49,149 nt of DNA from Bacteroides sp. CAG:770 (GTDB taxonomy: Bacteria; Bacteroidota; Bacteroidia; Bacteroidales; UBA932), in contig FR890613.1 of the NCBI GenBank assembly GCA_000435075.1, positions 1-49,149 of the forward strand, given 5' to 3'. Of this stretch, positions 32,092-40,738 are shown in pieces. The first letter of the stretch is position 1. Every line of letters starts with the position of its first letter. A program made the translations under genes and the position numbers. The notes under the pieces are model-generated. The model saw only the letters and a program-made list of their open reading frames with translations, made no database searches and was not told the origin of the DNA.

Positions 32092-33027
32092 TTATTTGTA
32101 GAGAGGTGTAGGATATACTCCCTTGTCAGCAAGTTCCTGGAACTTGGCAACAACGCCCGGTCTGTCTTCCTTGTAAGTTACTCCGAACCAGTGTGACGGT
32201 GTAGAGAGAACCTCGCATTTTGCCTCGCCTGACTTGATCATGCAGTCGATTGCGAACGGGATGTAGAACTCTTTCTTGAGTTCCTGGCTGTTCTCCTCGA
32301 GGAATTTCTCGAAAATCTTTTCGCTCTGCTCGAAGTAATCTGGAGTGAAGCCCCACATGTTCATTGAACAGAGGTTGTTGGCAACGAGTTCGACATGTGT
32401 CTCTCCAGTTGCAGAGTTGTCTCCATATACCTTTCCGTCAGCTTCCTTGGCGATGTTCAGGTGCTCGACAACGTCTGTGAGGTGCTGCTCCTTGTCGTAT
32501 GCGCAGATACCTCTGGATACGCTGCCTGACTCAGAGAGTGTATGGTCGAGTTCGAAACCTACGATGCTGTAAACGCCCTTGCTGTTCTCGTGTGCACGAA
32601 GCCAGTCTCCGAGGATTTTGAATGATTCCTTGCCGTAGAAGTCATCGCCATTGATGACTGCAAATGGCTCATGGATAGCGTCTTTTGCCATAAGTACCGC
32701 ATGTGCCGTTCCCCAAGGCTTCTGTCTTTCAGGGTTCAATGTGAACCTTGCAGGGATTTTGTTAAGTTCCTGTGTGACGAACTGGAACTGGAGAGGTTCG
32801 CCGTCGAGACATTTAACATGGCTGTACTTTGCTTTTACGGTCTCCTCGAACTGCTCCTTGAAATATTCTCTTACGATATACACTACTTTACCGAAGCCGG
32901 CCTGTACTGCGTCATAAATAGAATAATCGATGATTGTTTCGTTGTTCGGGCCGAGTCCGTCCATCTGTTTGAGTCCACCATAGCGGCTACCCATTCCGGC
33001 AGCGAGGACTAGCAATGTTGGTTTCAT
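32092..33027 (-). CDS. Sugar-phosphate nucleotidyltransferase
   Basis: 311 residues with the N-terminal LAAGMGSRYGGLKQMDGLGPNNETI, a variant of the GxGTRL loop of NTP transferases, and INGDDFYG as the metal-binding Asp motif. It is longer than and different from the MurU protein in the same neighbourhood. The substrate is unknown. It has its own promoter and terminator. The MurU cluster beside it makes a cell-wall or surface-glycan precursor plausible, but that is inference. Confidence 0.8.
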   Translation of the reverse strand: MKPTLLVLAAGMGSRYGGLKQMDGLGPNNETIIDYSIYDAVQAGFGKVVYIVREYFKEQFEETVKAKYSHVKCLDGEPLQFQFVTQELNKIPARFTLNPERQKPWGTAHAVLMAKDAIHEPFAVINGDDFYGKESFKILGDWLRAHENSKGVYSIVGFELDHTLSESGSVSRGICAYDKEQHLTDVVEHLNIAKEADGKVYGDNSATGETHVELVANNLCSMNMWGFTPDYFEQSEKIFEKFLEENSQELKKEFYIPFAIDCMIKSGEAKCEVLSTPSHWFGVTYKEDRPGVVAKFQELADKGVYPTPLYK

Positions 33028-33058
33028 ATCTTTATTTAAGTTTATATGTTATATTGGG

Positions 33059-33076
33059 CAAATTTAGTTATTTTTG
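33059..33076. promoter_or_regulatory. Divergent promoter boxes for nucleotidyltransferase and divIC
   Basis: Minus strand TAAATTTG (33059-33066) and plus strand TATTTTTG (33069-33076), separated by two bases. The minus box is 31 bp from the ATG at 33027; the plus box is 41 bp from the ATG at 33118. Confidence 0.6.
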
Positions 33077-33117
33077 TCGTGATTTACTCGGATTATTTCT
33101 GTTAATTAGTCTAGCAC

Positions 33118-33435
33118 ATGGGAAAGATAGGCAACAAGATAAAAGAGGCATGGTACGGGCCGCATAAGTCATTCATCCGTTATGCAACTTATGCGACGGC
33201 GGCATTTCTTGTGTTCGAGTGTTTCATCAGTGATGACAGCCTGCTGCGTTGGGCGAAAGCCGGTATCGAAATACGTCAGCAGAAGGCTCAGATACAGAAA
33301 TATAGGGATGAGATAGCGAAAATGGACAAACAGGTCCGCATGCTCTCAAACGACCGGGACACTCTGGAGGAGTTCGCCCGTTCCACATTCCACTTCTCCC
33401 AGCCTGATGAGGATGTCTATCTTATTGGGCGATAA
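33118..33435 (+). CDS. FtsB/DivIC-family septum protein
   Basis: 105 residues: a short basic cytoplasmic part, one membrane helix (YATYATAAFLVFECFI), and a coiled coil (IRQQKAQIQKYRDEIAKMDKQVRMLSNDRDTLEEFAR), ending in the conserved FHFSQPDEDVYLI. It belongs to the divisome subcomplex with FtsL and FtsQ. Its tail overlaps the tail of the convergent tonB by 14 bp. Confidence 0.88.
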   Translation: MGKIGNKIKEAWYGPHKSFIRYATYATAAFLVFECFISDDSLLRWAKAGIEIRQQKAQIQKYRDEIAKMDKQVRMLSNDRDTLEEFARSTFHFSQPDEDVYLIGR

Positions 33436-34153
33436 ACTGATATACGATATCTCCAATCTGTTTGGACGGGGCTTTCGGTGATGCCGAGAATCTCGACATT
33501 CTGGCAGCCCTCACCGCGAAATCCCTAAGGCACCTGTCTGAAGAGGACACGTCATCCAGAACCCTCGCATCCACCACTTTTCCTGAGTTGTCGACGGTGA
33601 TGACTACTGTCACCATTCCTCCGCTGAAGCATCTGTAGGCAGGGATTGGCAGATGGCTGGCCTTCCTATTGTCCAGATGCCATGAGAGTACCGAAGGACC
33701 GCTGTAGTTGCTTTCCTTCGGCTTGTCTTTCTTGACATTTTTTGCAGGAGTTTCCACATAGTCATCGTCAGACTTGATGTCCGGACCGTTCTTCAGGTCC
33801 TTTGCCAGTCTCGCAGCATCTGCATAGAGTTTCTCCGCGTCTGTATTGCGGTCGTCTTTCAATGCGCCCTTGTTTCGTGAAGATGTCGTGTTCTTGAATT
33901 CAATGCCGGTATTTCCGTTCAGCATCTGGTTCACCCTGTCTTCGATGAGGTCGTCCAGAGTCTTGTTCACTTTCTCTTCAGCTTCTTCCTTTTCAGCTGT
34001 TTTCTGAAGTTCATCCTGCTTGGAGAAGTCTATGACAAAAGAGTTCTCCTTTTGCAAGGAAAACCCTATCTGTGCTATGAGCAGGACTATCAGAATAACC
34101 AGATGAACGATTACCGTGAGATACAGTCCTGCCTTATCGTCCTGTGTCAGCAT
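33422..34153 (-). CDS. tonB: TonB-like energy transducer
   Basis: 243 residues: an N-terminal membrane anchor (LYLTVIVHLVILIVLLIAQIGF), a charged linker rich in K, E and D instead of the Pro-rich linker of enterobacterial TonB, and a C-terminal TonB domain (GGMVTVVITVDNSGKVVDARVLDDVSSSDRCLRDFAVRAAR). It couples the proton motive force to outer-membrane transporters such as the SusC here. It starts 20 nt inside udk, in another frame. Confidence 0.82.
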   Translation of the reverse strand: MLTQDDKAGLYLTVIVHLVILIVLLIAQIGFSLQKENSFVIDFSKQDELQKTAEKEEAEEKVNKTLDDLIEDRVNQMLNGNTGIEFKNTTSSRNKGALKDDRNTDAEKLYADAARLAKDLKNGPDIKSDDDYVETPAKNVKKDKPKESNYSGPSVLSWHLDNRKASHLPIPAYRCFSGGMVTVVITVDNSGKVVDARVLDDVSSSDRCLRDFAVRAARMSRFSASPKAPSKQIGDIVYQFIAQ

Positions 34154-34766
34154 GCTTCTTCTGCAAAGATTTCTCTATTGTAGCTGAAATTATGTCGATT
34201 GCGACTTTGTTGTGTCCTCCCTGAGGAATGATGATGTCCGCATACCTCTTGCTAGGCTCGATGAACTGGAGATACATCGGTTTGACTGTCTTGGTATATC
34301 GTTCGATGACCGTTTCCACAGTCTTGCCCCTTTCTATGATATCCCTGGCCATCACTCTCATCAGTCTGTCGTCATCGTCCGCGTCCACGAATATCTTGAT
34401 ATCCATCTGTTCACGGAGTTCCTTGCAGGTGAATACAAGGATACCCTCAATGATAATGACATCGGCCGGTTCCACGGTCACCGTTTCGGTAGTGGAACGG
34501 GAGCAGGTCAGATATGAATAGACAGGCTGTTCGATGCGTTTGCCTTCTTTCAGTTCCTTCAGTTGCTTGCAAAGCAGTTTGAAGTCAATGGCTTCCGGGT
34601 GGTCGAAGTTGATCTTCTGTCTGTCTTCCAGAGGAAGATAACTGGAGTCCTTGTAGTAGGAATCCTGGGGAATGACCACGACTCTTTCCTTGAGCTGTTT
34701 TGTAATTTCTTTTACTACAGTTGTTTTACCGGAGCCTGAGCCTCCTGCTATACCTATGACGAGCAT
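34134..34766 (-). CDS. udk: Uridine kinase
   Basis: Phosphorylates uridine and cytidine in pyrimidine salvage. 210 residues with the P-loop GIAGGSGSGKTT (residues 5-16), QDSYYKD, NFDHPEAID and the lid arginines RLMRVMARDIIERG. It lies 11 bp after asnS and overlaps tonB by 20 bp, forming asnS-udk-tonB. Confidence 0.95.
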   Translation of the reverse strand: MLVIGIAGGSGSGKTTVVKEITKQLKERVVVIPQDSYYKDSSYLPLEDRQKINFDHPEAIDFKLLCKQLKELKEGKRIEQPVYSYLTCSRSTTETVTVEPADVIIIEGILVFTCKELREQMDIKIFVDADDDDRLMRVMARDIIERGKTVETVIERYTKTVKPMYLQFIEPSKRYADIIIPQGGHNKVAIDIISATIEKSLQKKHADTGR

Positions 34767-34777
34767 TGCTATCAGGA

Positions 34778-36169
34778 TTAAAAGTCTGCGTTTCTAGGTG
34801 TTCTTGGGAACGGAATCACGTCCCTGATGTTGCTCATACCGGTAACGAACAGAAGAAGTCTCTCGAATCCGAGACCGAATCCGCTGTGAGGCACTGTTCC
34901 GAATCTGCGGGTGTCAATGTACCACTCCAGGTTCTTTCTGCTCATTCCGAGTTCGTCGATACGTGCTTCAAGTTTCTCGAGGGAAGCCTCACGCTCAGAA
35001 CCGCCGATGATCTCTCCGATCTTAGGGAAGAGAACGTCTGTTCCGCGGACTGTCTTGCCGTCCTCGTTCTGTTTCATATAGAATGCCTTGATCTCCTTAG
35101 GATAGTCCGTAAGGATGACAGGTTTCTTGAAGTGCTTCTCCACGAGATATCTCTCGTGCTCGCTCTGGAGGTCAACACCCCATTTGACAGGGTATTCGAA
35201 CTGCTGTCCTGACTCTTCGAGAATCTTGATACCTTCGGTATAGGTGAGTCTGACGAAGTCAATGCCGAGGACGCTCTTCAGTCTTTCCACCAGACCGTCG
35301 TCATATTTGTCGTTCAGGAACTGGATGTCTTCCATGCAGTTGTCGAGAGCGTACTGTACGAGGTATTTCACGAATTCCTCTTCGAGGTCCATCGTTTCGT
35401 ACATGTTACAGAACGCCATCTCTGGCTCGATCATCCAGAACTCTGCCAAATGTCTTGGAGTGTTTGAGTTCTCGGCTCTGAAGGTAGGACCGAAAGTATA
35501 GATATCGCCTACGGCCGTAGCTCCCAGTTCGCCCTCAAGCTGACCGCTCACTGTGAGGCTTGTCTTCTTTCCGAAGAAGTCCTTGCTGAAATCTACCTTG
35601 CCGTGGTGCATAGGGATGTTCGCAAGGTCCATAGTCGTAACCTGGAACATGTCTCCTGCTCCCTCAGCATCTGATTCTGTGATAAGTGGGGTATTGAGAT
35701 ATACGAAACCCTTGCTCTGGAAGAAAGAATGGATAGCAAACGCCATAGCATTCCTTACCCTGAGGATTGCTCCGAACGTATTGGTTCTGAGTCTCATGTG
35801 GGCTACGGTTCTGAGATACTCGAGTGAAGTGTCCTTCTTCTGGAGTGGATACTTCATCGGATCGCACTCTCCGTAGATTTCTATGGATTCAGCCTTGATT
35901 TCCACATGCTGTCCGCTTCCGAGTGACTCTACGAGCTGACCTCTCACAGCCAGGCTGGCGCCTGTCGTGATTTTCTTCATGAGGTCCTCGCTGAAGTGCT
36001 CAGCTTCTGCGACAATCTGGATATTGTTGATTGTCGAACCGTCGTTAAGTGCTATGAATTTTACCTGTTTGTTACCTCTTTTGGTTCTTACCCAACCTTT
36101 GGCAAGAACTTCCTGACCCGGCTGCATCTTCAGCAGGTCCTTGATTTTTGTCCTTATAACTTTTTCCAT
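34778..36169 (-). CDS. asnS: Asparaginyl-tRNA synthetase
   Basis: Class IIb synthetase, 463 residues from ATG 36169. OB-fold anticodon domain (LAKGWVRTKRGNKQVKFIALNDG), motif 2 region (FRAENSNTPRHLAEFWMIEPEM) and motif 3 (GFGLGFERLLLFVTG). The open frame extends to 36328, but the family N-terminus begins at MEKVIRTKIKDLL, and the promoter boxes at 36193-36210 lie between the two. It is first of an operon with udk and tonB. Confidence 0.96.
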   Translation of the reverse strand: MEKVIRTKIKDLLKMQPGQEVLAKGWVRTKRGNKQVKFIALNDGSTINNIQIVAEAEHFSEDLMKKITTGASLAVRGQLVESLGSGQHVEIKAESIEIYGECDPMKYPLQKKDTSLEYLRTVAHMRLRTNTFGAILRVRNAMAFAIHSFFQSKGFVYLNTPLITESDAEGAGDMFQVTTMDLANIPMHHGKVDFSKDFFGKKTSLTVSGQLEGELGATAVGDIYTFGPTFRAENSNTPRHLAEFWMIEPEMAFCNMYETMDLEEEFVKYLVQYALDNCMEDIQFLNDKYDDGLVERLKSVLGIDFVRLTYTEGIKILEESGQQFEYPVKWGVDLQSEHERYLVEKHFKKPVILTDYPKEIKAFYMKQNEDGKTVRGTDVLFPKIGEIIGGSEREASLEKLEARIDELGMSRKNLEWYIDTRRFGTVPHSGFGLGFERLLLFVTGMSNIRDVIPFPRTPRNADF

Positions 36170-36192
36170 TGCTGTGAATTCCGTTATTTCAG

Positions 36193-36210
36193 CAAAGATA
36201 AGCAAAGATA
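36193..36210 (-). promoter_or_regulatory. Tandem -7 boxes for asnS
   Basis: On the minus strand TATCTTTGCT is followed at once by TATCTTTGC, giving two TAnnTTTG boxes 10 bp apart (36203-36210, 36193-36200). TTTTTG, the T-run of the upstream terminator, sits 20 bp before the second box and could be its -33 element. Confidence 0.6.
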
Positions 36211-36221
36211 TTTTTCTATAC

Positions 36222-36258
36222 AAAAAGAGACCGGCTAAAATTGCTTTAACCGGTCTTC
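36222..36258 (-). terminator. Terminator of the exbB-exbD operon
   Basis: AGACCGG-TAAA (36228-36239) pairs with TTTA-CCGGTCT (36245-36256); on the minus strand a run of five T follows. It is 22 bp after the second exbD stop. Confidence 0.85.
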
Positions 36259-36279
36259 TTAAATATGTTAAGGAATCTT

Positions 36280-36747
36280 TTATTCTGTTGATTTGCGCGC
36301 CTGATACATGATCTTGAGCGCAGAGCATCTTCTAAGTTCCTGTTTGATGTCAGTAACGATACCCATTCTCACGTCCTGATCGACTTTAAGTACAGTGTTC
36401 ATGTACTGTCTGTCGGACTCTGACATAGCGTCACGTTCAGCTGCGATAAAGTCGCGGATGTCTGTGACTGTCTTGAATGAGTCATTCAACTGAATTCGGG
36501 CATCAGTTCCATACACTGGCTGGAGAAGCCTTGTAGGAGGACCTACATTGATGTATGAAGCAAGATCTTTTCTTTCCAGTTTGACAACCTCTGAAGCATC
36601 AGGCAATTTCACCATGACTTTGTCTTCGGTGCTTCTCATCTGTGTTGTCACCATGAAGAAGAACAAGAGCATGAACACGATATCGGACATTGAACCTGAG
36701 CTCAGTGCCGGGGTTTCCTTTTTCTCGTCTTTACGAAATTTTGACAT
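36280..36747 (-). CDS. exbD: ExbD/TolR-family biopolymer transport protein (second copy)
   Basis: 155 residues: a short basic N-terminus, one membrane helix (MSDIVFMLLFFFMVTTQM) with the conserved Asp of the proton path, and a periplasmic domain ending LKIMYQARK. It forms part of the motor that powers TonB with ExbB. It lies 17 bp after the first exbD. Two different exbD genes in tandem are common in Bacteroidota. Confidence 0.9.
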   Translation of the reverse strand: MSKFRKDEKKETPALSSGSMSDIVFMLLFFFMVTTQMRSTEDKVMVKLPDASEVVKLERKDLASYINVGPPTRLLQPVYGTDARIQLNDSFKTVTDIRDFIAAERDAMSESDRQYMNTVLKVDQDVRMGIVTDIKQELRRCSALKIMYQARKSTE

Positions 36748-36764
36748 ATTCCTGTTCCTCCAAA

Positions 36765-37337
36765 TTATTTACCAACGTTCTTAGGCTCTGCCTCTGAGAT
36801 GTTCTGCGGGATACATTTCTTAACGATATCCTGCTGGTCCTCTGTGAGGTTTGCGAAAGGCTTGCCGTAGTTGGCTTTAGAGAACTCGTCACGAAGTTCA
36901 TTGACAGCTTTTACAAGCTCGTTCTGAACTGCGATGTAAGCCCTGTAGCTGGTACCACGGTCGTTCTGGAGGGAGATCACTCCCTTTGAGACAGGGTACT
37001 GGCCGTAGCCTTCTATCGGTGTCATGACTCTCTCCGGAAGAGTAGCGTCATTTGCCGGGTTGGTAAGGAAAATCTTGATCTTGTCTTTGAGCTGGCTGAC
37101 GTCCATCATTTCTGTTCCGGCCAGAAGTCTGTCCTGAGAGTTGATCTTCACGGTAATAAGGTTTCTCTTATTGACCTTCTGGTCTTCAACTTTCTGGTTT
37201 GGATCTGGCATCGGCGGAAGACGACGCTGCAAACCTGTCTGTGATCCCATGGTTGTTGTCATAAGGAAGTAGCACAGGAGCAGGAACGCGATGTCTGCCG
37301 TTGAGCTTGTATTAAGAGCAGGAGTCTTTTTAGCCAT
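36765..37337 (-). CDS. exbD: ExbD/TolR-family biopolymer transport protein (first copy)
   Basis: 190 residues with the helix TADIAFLLLCYFLMTTTMGS, the catalytic Asp of ExbD, and a longer periplasmic part including QNDRGTSYRAYIAVQNELVKAVNELR. It is 8 bp downstream of the membrane protein gene and paired with the second ExbD in the same operon, perhaps as a heteromeric motor. Confidence 0.9.
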   Translation of the reverse strand: MAKKTPALNTSSTADIAFLLLCYFLMTTTMGSQTGLQRRLPPMPDPNQKVEDQKVNKRNLITVKINSQDRLLAGTEMMDVSQLKDKIKIFLTNPANDATLPERVMTPIEGYGQYPVSKGVISLQNDRGTSYRAYIAVQNELVKAVNELRDEFSKANYGKPFANLTEDQQDIVKKCIPQNISEAEPKNVGK

Positions 37338-37345
37338 ATCTCAAA

Positions 37346-37792
37346 TTATTTATTACGTACTGCACCCCAAATCTCGCCGAACACGATAGCAATTATTGAA
37401 AGGCCACCAGCGAATGCAACGATGTTGAGTACTGTATCTGTGAACTTAAGTTCTCCGTGGGTCGGCTGCGCGAGCATACCGATGGCTGGGCTGGCAGGTG
37501 CAAGTGCATAAGCCAGACCGCAGAATGCTGCTGCTACAACAATACCGATACCGAGCTTTATGACGCTCTTTGGATTGTTGGCAACTGATACGGCGATACC
37601 GAATACGACTGCACAGAAGGCAGCTGTTCCGATCATCGCATAGCACCAGTAGATCAGCGCATTCACTGTACCGTTGTCACCCTCTGCGGCACTGGTAGGG
37701 TAACCCTTTACCACGCCGAAGACGAGGATGGCTACGCTGACAGCGAAGAGCAGCCACATCAGCCATTTGAATAATTTATTAAGATTTTTCAT
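37346..37792 (-). CDS. Membrane protein of the exb operon, function unknown
   Basis: 148 residues with four hydrophobic stretches (LFKWLMWLLFAVSVAILVFGVV, ALIYWCYAMIGTAAFCAVVFGIAVSVA, LGIGIVVAAAFCGLAYALA, VLNIVAFAGGLSIIAIVFGEIWG). It sits between exbB (11 bp) and exbD (8 bp), the usual place for this conserved but uncharacterised Bacteroidota protein. A role in the ExbB/D motor is likely from position only. Confidence 0.8.
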   Translation of the reverse strand: MKNLNKLFKWLMWLLFAVSVAILVFGVVKGYPTSAAEGDNGTVNALIYWCYAMIGTAAFCAVVFGIAVSVANNPKSVIKLGIGIVVAAAFCGLAYALAPASPAIGMLAQPTHGELKFTDTVLNIVAFAGGLSIIAIVFGEIWGAVRNK

Positions 37793-37803
37793 TATGAATA
37801 TCC

Positions 37804-38604
37804 TTATTTAGTCTTAGCTGCGTATTTTGTAAGAACGTCAACGAAGGAAATTGAAGAATCCTCCATATCGGTGGTAAGTGATTCAATCTTGGTGAGGATG
37901 TAGTTGAAGAACACCTGAAGAATCATAGCTACGATAAGACCGAACACAGTGGTGATGAGGGCGACCTTCATACCTCCAGCGACAACGTTAGGAGAAATGT
38001 CACCTGCTGCCTGGATAGCATCGAATGCAGCGATCATACCAACGACTGTTCCCAAGAATCCGAGAGATGGTGCAAGAGCGATGAAGAGGGAGATCCATGT
38101 CATACCGTCTTCCATGAGGCTCATCTGAACGGAACCGTAAGAAACGATTGTTTTCTCTACTACGTCAACACCTTCCTCATAACGGAGAAGACCCTGATAG
38201 AAGATAGATGCAACAGGACCGCGTGTGTTGCGGCAAAGATCCTTAGCAGCCTCGATACCGCCGTTTGCAAGAGCATCCTCGACACCCTTAAGGAGTTTCT
38301 TGGTGTTTGTCTTTGCAAATGTCAAATAAAGAATTCTCTCGATAGAAAGCGCAAGGCCGAGTACGAGAACGAGGGCGATAGGAGCCATCCAGAGAGGGCC
38401 ACCCTCGATGAATTTGGTTTTGAGCTGCTGATGAAGAGGAACTTCAGGAGCGTTAGCAGTAAGAGCTGACAAGTCATTAGCTGCTGGAGCAACTGCCTCA
38501 GTTGCAGGCTCTGCTGCGTCTGCTGCCTGTTCCTGAGCAGAAGCGTAGTTTGCAGATACGGCCATAATGCCGGCTACTGCCAAAAACATGAAAAACTTTT
38601 TCAT
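37804..38604 (-). CDS. exbB: ExbB/TolQ-family proton channel protein
   Basis: 266 residues. Signal-like N-terminus and an Ala/Glu/Pro-rich periplasmic stretch, then three membrane helices: GGPLWMAPIALVLVLGLALSIERILYL, WISLFIALAPSLGFLGTVVGMIAAF and VALITTVFGLIVAMILQVFFNYIL, the last two bearing the MotA/TolQ signature. It is the first gene of the exb operon. It lacks GTCAATG copies and uses a restricted codon set, consistent with strong expression. Confidence 0.93.
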   Translation of the reverse strand: MKKFFMFLAVAGIMAVSANYASAQEQAADAAEPATEAVAPAANDLSALTANAPEVPLHQQLKTKFIEGGPLWMAPIALVLVLGLALSIERILYLTFAKTNTKKLLKGVEDALANGGIEAAKDLCRNTRGPVASIFYQGLLRYEEGVDVVEKTIVSYGSVQMSLMEDGMTWISLFIALAPSLGFLGTVVGMIAAFDAIQAAGDISPNVVAGGMKVALITTVFGLIVAMILQVFFNYILTKIESLTTDMEDSSISFVDVLTKYAAKTK

Positions 38605-38703
38605 AACGTTTTTGTGTGTTTGAAATAATTAAGTATTAATGTTTATAAATTTCAAGTACTCATCCGAGGAAAGTACATGATACACCTCCCCCGAAATCCG
38701 TTG

Positions 38704-38710
38704 CAAGTTA
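38704..38710 (-). promoter_or_regulatory. Possible promoter of the exb operon
   Basis: The minus strand reads TAACTTG followed by C, one T short of TAnnTTTG, with TTG 19 bp upstream. It is a weak match about 100 bp from exbB and close to the end of the asparaginase gene. Confidence 0.3.
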
Positions 38711-38735
38711 GTAAAATATTTTCATTCGACAATAT

Positions 38736-39791
38736 TTATTTGGATATTTCTCCTTTGAGGTTACGGCTCATCATGGCTTTCACCCACTCGTTGTCCCTGC
38801 TTTTGCCCATAAGGTAAAAGAGTTTTGCCAAAGCGCTTTCGGTCGTGCTGTCGTATCCGTCTATCACTCCGGCACGTTCAAGGGCCTTTCCGTTTGCATA
38901 GATGTTCATGTTGACCGTGCCCGCAAGACATTGTGTGACATTGACAATTATCTTGTTCATTGCAGACGATTCTTTTACGATATCGAGGAACCAGTCTCTC
39001 GTCGGCGCATTGCCAGAACCATAGGTCTCCATGATTATCGCCCTGGTGTCCTTTCCGCAGAGGATGTTCCTCACCACTTCCGGCGTGATTCCCGGGTGGA
39101 TCTTCAGGATTGAAACTCTGGTGTCCAGTTCCGTGTTGATGGTCAGGCTCTGGTACCAGTCATTAGGCTTCCGGATGTACTCGTTGTTGTAGCGGATGTT
39201 GATGCCGGCCTCCGCGAGCGGCGGGAAGTTCGGTGACTGGAAGGCGCGGAACACTTCTGAATTGACCTTTGTGGACCTGTTTCCCCTCATCAGGAGCGAG
39301 TCGAAGCATACGCAGACCTCAGGTACCGCCGGATGTCCTTCCTCGTCCTTGGCGGAGGCGATTTCGACGGCTGAAATGAGGTTTTCTTTCCCGTCCGTGC
39401 GCGGTACACCGATCGGGAGCTGGCTACCTGTGAAGATGACCGGTTTCGTGAGTCCGTCCAGCATGAAACTCAATGCCGATGCAGAGTAGGACATCGTGTC
39501 GGTTCCGTGCAGGATGATGAATCCGTCATAGTCCTCATATTTCTCTTTTATCAGTCTTGCAAGGTCCTGCCATAGCGAGGGTTCCACGTCGGACGAGTCT
39601 ATAGGCGGCTCGAACGAGTAAGTATCTATCTTGAATGCGAACTTCCTTATTTCAGGAACTTCGTCAAGAATCTGGCTGAAGTCGAAAGGCTTGAGTGTCA
39701 AGTCTTTCATGTCCTGTTTCATGCCGATCGTACCTCCTGTGTAGATGAGCAGAAGGGCTGATTTCTGTGTCATGTCGTGTGCTCTGGCCAT
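38736..39791 (-). CDS. ansA: Type I asparaginase
   Basis: 351 residues. The two catalytic threonine motifs are clear: LLIYTGGTIGM and ILHGTDTMSYSASALSFML, followed by TGSQLPIGVPRTDGKENL. It deamidates asparagine to aspartate. There is no signal peptide, so it is a cytoplasmic type I enzyme. Either ATG 39791 (MARAHD) or ATG 39773 (MTQKSALL) may be the start; homology begins at the second. It lies 57 bp after tatD. Confidence 0.92.
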   Translation of the reverse strand: MARAHDMTQKSALLLIYTGGTIGMKQDMKDLTLKPFDFSQILDEVPEIRKFAFKIDTYSFEPPIDSSDVEPSLWQDLARLIKEKYEDYDGFIILHGTDTMSYSASALSFMLDGLTKPVIFTGSQLPIGVPRTDGKENLISAVEIASAKDEEGHPAVPEVCVCFDSLLMRGNRSTKVNSEVFRAFQSPNFPPLAEAGINIRYNNEYIRKPNDWYQSLTINTELDTRVSILKIHPGITPEVVRNILCGKDTRAIIMETYGSGNAPTRDWFLDIVKESSAMNKIIVNVTQCLAGTVNMNIYANGKALERAGVIDGYDSTTESALAKLFYLMGKSRDNEWVKAMMSRNLKGEISK

Positions 39792-39848
39792 AGTTTATCT
39801 GGATTCGAAATTGAACAGTCTGTATTGTTTTCTCGACAGGTCTGTCTG

Positions 39849-40637
39849 TCATGTGGTTTCAAGATTGAAGAGTCTGCAGGCATTGGCAGTGGTCGTCTCA
39901 GCCACTTCTTCGAGGCTGATTCCTTTTTGCAACGCCACTTTCTCGGCGATAACCGGTATGTACGAACTATCGTTCCGTTTCCCTCTGAAAGGAACCGGGG
40001 CAAGGTACGGAGAGTCAGTCTCCAATACGATGTGGCTCAGAGGAATCTTCTTAACGGATTCTGCCACGCCCGCGTTCTTGAATGTCACTACGCCGCCTAT
40101 TCCGACCAGCCATTCTCCGTATTTCTGAAGCCTCATGAAGGTCTCGTAACTGCCGCTGAACGCATGCATGTTTCCCCTGAGTCCCAGTCCTTTACAGCTG
40201 TCGAGTACCTTGAAGAAATCGTCTGTGGCATCACGTTCATGGATGTTGACGGGAAGGTCCAGTTTCGCCGCAATCTCGAACTGTGCCTTCAATGCCGCCT
40301 TCTGGAGCTCAGCCGTGTCTTTCGAGTAGTGGTAGTCCAGTCCTATCTCGCCGATAGCCACGACTTTATGGCTTGTCGCAGCCTTCTCCACTGCATTGAC
40401 CTCTTCCTCCCAATTCTCGGTTACCGAACCGGGATAAAGTCCGGCCATACTCTTCAGCATTGACGGAAACCTTGCCTCCAGCGCGAACATCCTGTCCCTT
40501 TCGGAGCTGTCAATGTCAGGCTGAAGTATCAGTTTTATTCCGGCTTCCGCTGCCTTTTCCAGAATCTGCTCCTCCTCACCGGAAAATGCTTCGTCGCACA
40601 AGTGTGCATGCGTATCAATATATGTGTATAAGGGCAT
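39849..40637 (-). CDS. tatD: TatD-family metal-dependent deoxyribonuclease
   Basis: 262 residues of the amidohydrolase fold: DTHAHLCDEAF (HxH metal site), GEIGLDYHY, LPVNIHERDA and LETDSPYLAPVPFRGKRN, all TatD hallmarks. TatD acts as a 3'-5' exonuclease on DNA. It has a TACATTTG promoter box close upstream. Confidence 0.94.
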   Translation of the reverse strand: MPLYTYIDTHAHLCDEAFSGEEEQILEKAAEAGIKLILQPDIDSSERDRMFALEARFPSMLKSMAGLYPGSVTENWEEEVNAVEKAATSHKVVAIGEIGLDYHYSKDTAELQKAALKAQFEIAAKLDLPVNIHERDATDDFFKVLDSCKGLGLRGNMHAFSGSYETFMRLQKYGEWLVGIGGVVTFKNAGVAESVKKIPLSHIVLETDSPYLAPVPFRGKRNDSSYIPVIAEKVALQKGISLEEVAETTTANACRLFNLETT

Positions 40638-40655
40638 TTGCTATCTTGTTTGATG

Positions 40656-40663
40656 CAAATGTA
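40656..40663 (-). promoter_or_regulatory. Promoter -7 box for tatD
   Basis: The minus strand reads TACATTTG followed by CATC, a full TAnnTTTG match 18 bp before the ATG at 40637. Confidence 0.55.
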
Positions 40664-40738
40664 ACTTATCTTTCCTAATGTTCAAAGGCTGCAGGCAGAT
40701 ACTTGGCAATCCTTTGGGGCTTGTCTGGAAACATGCTG

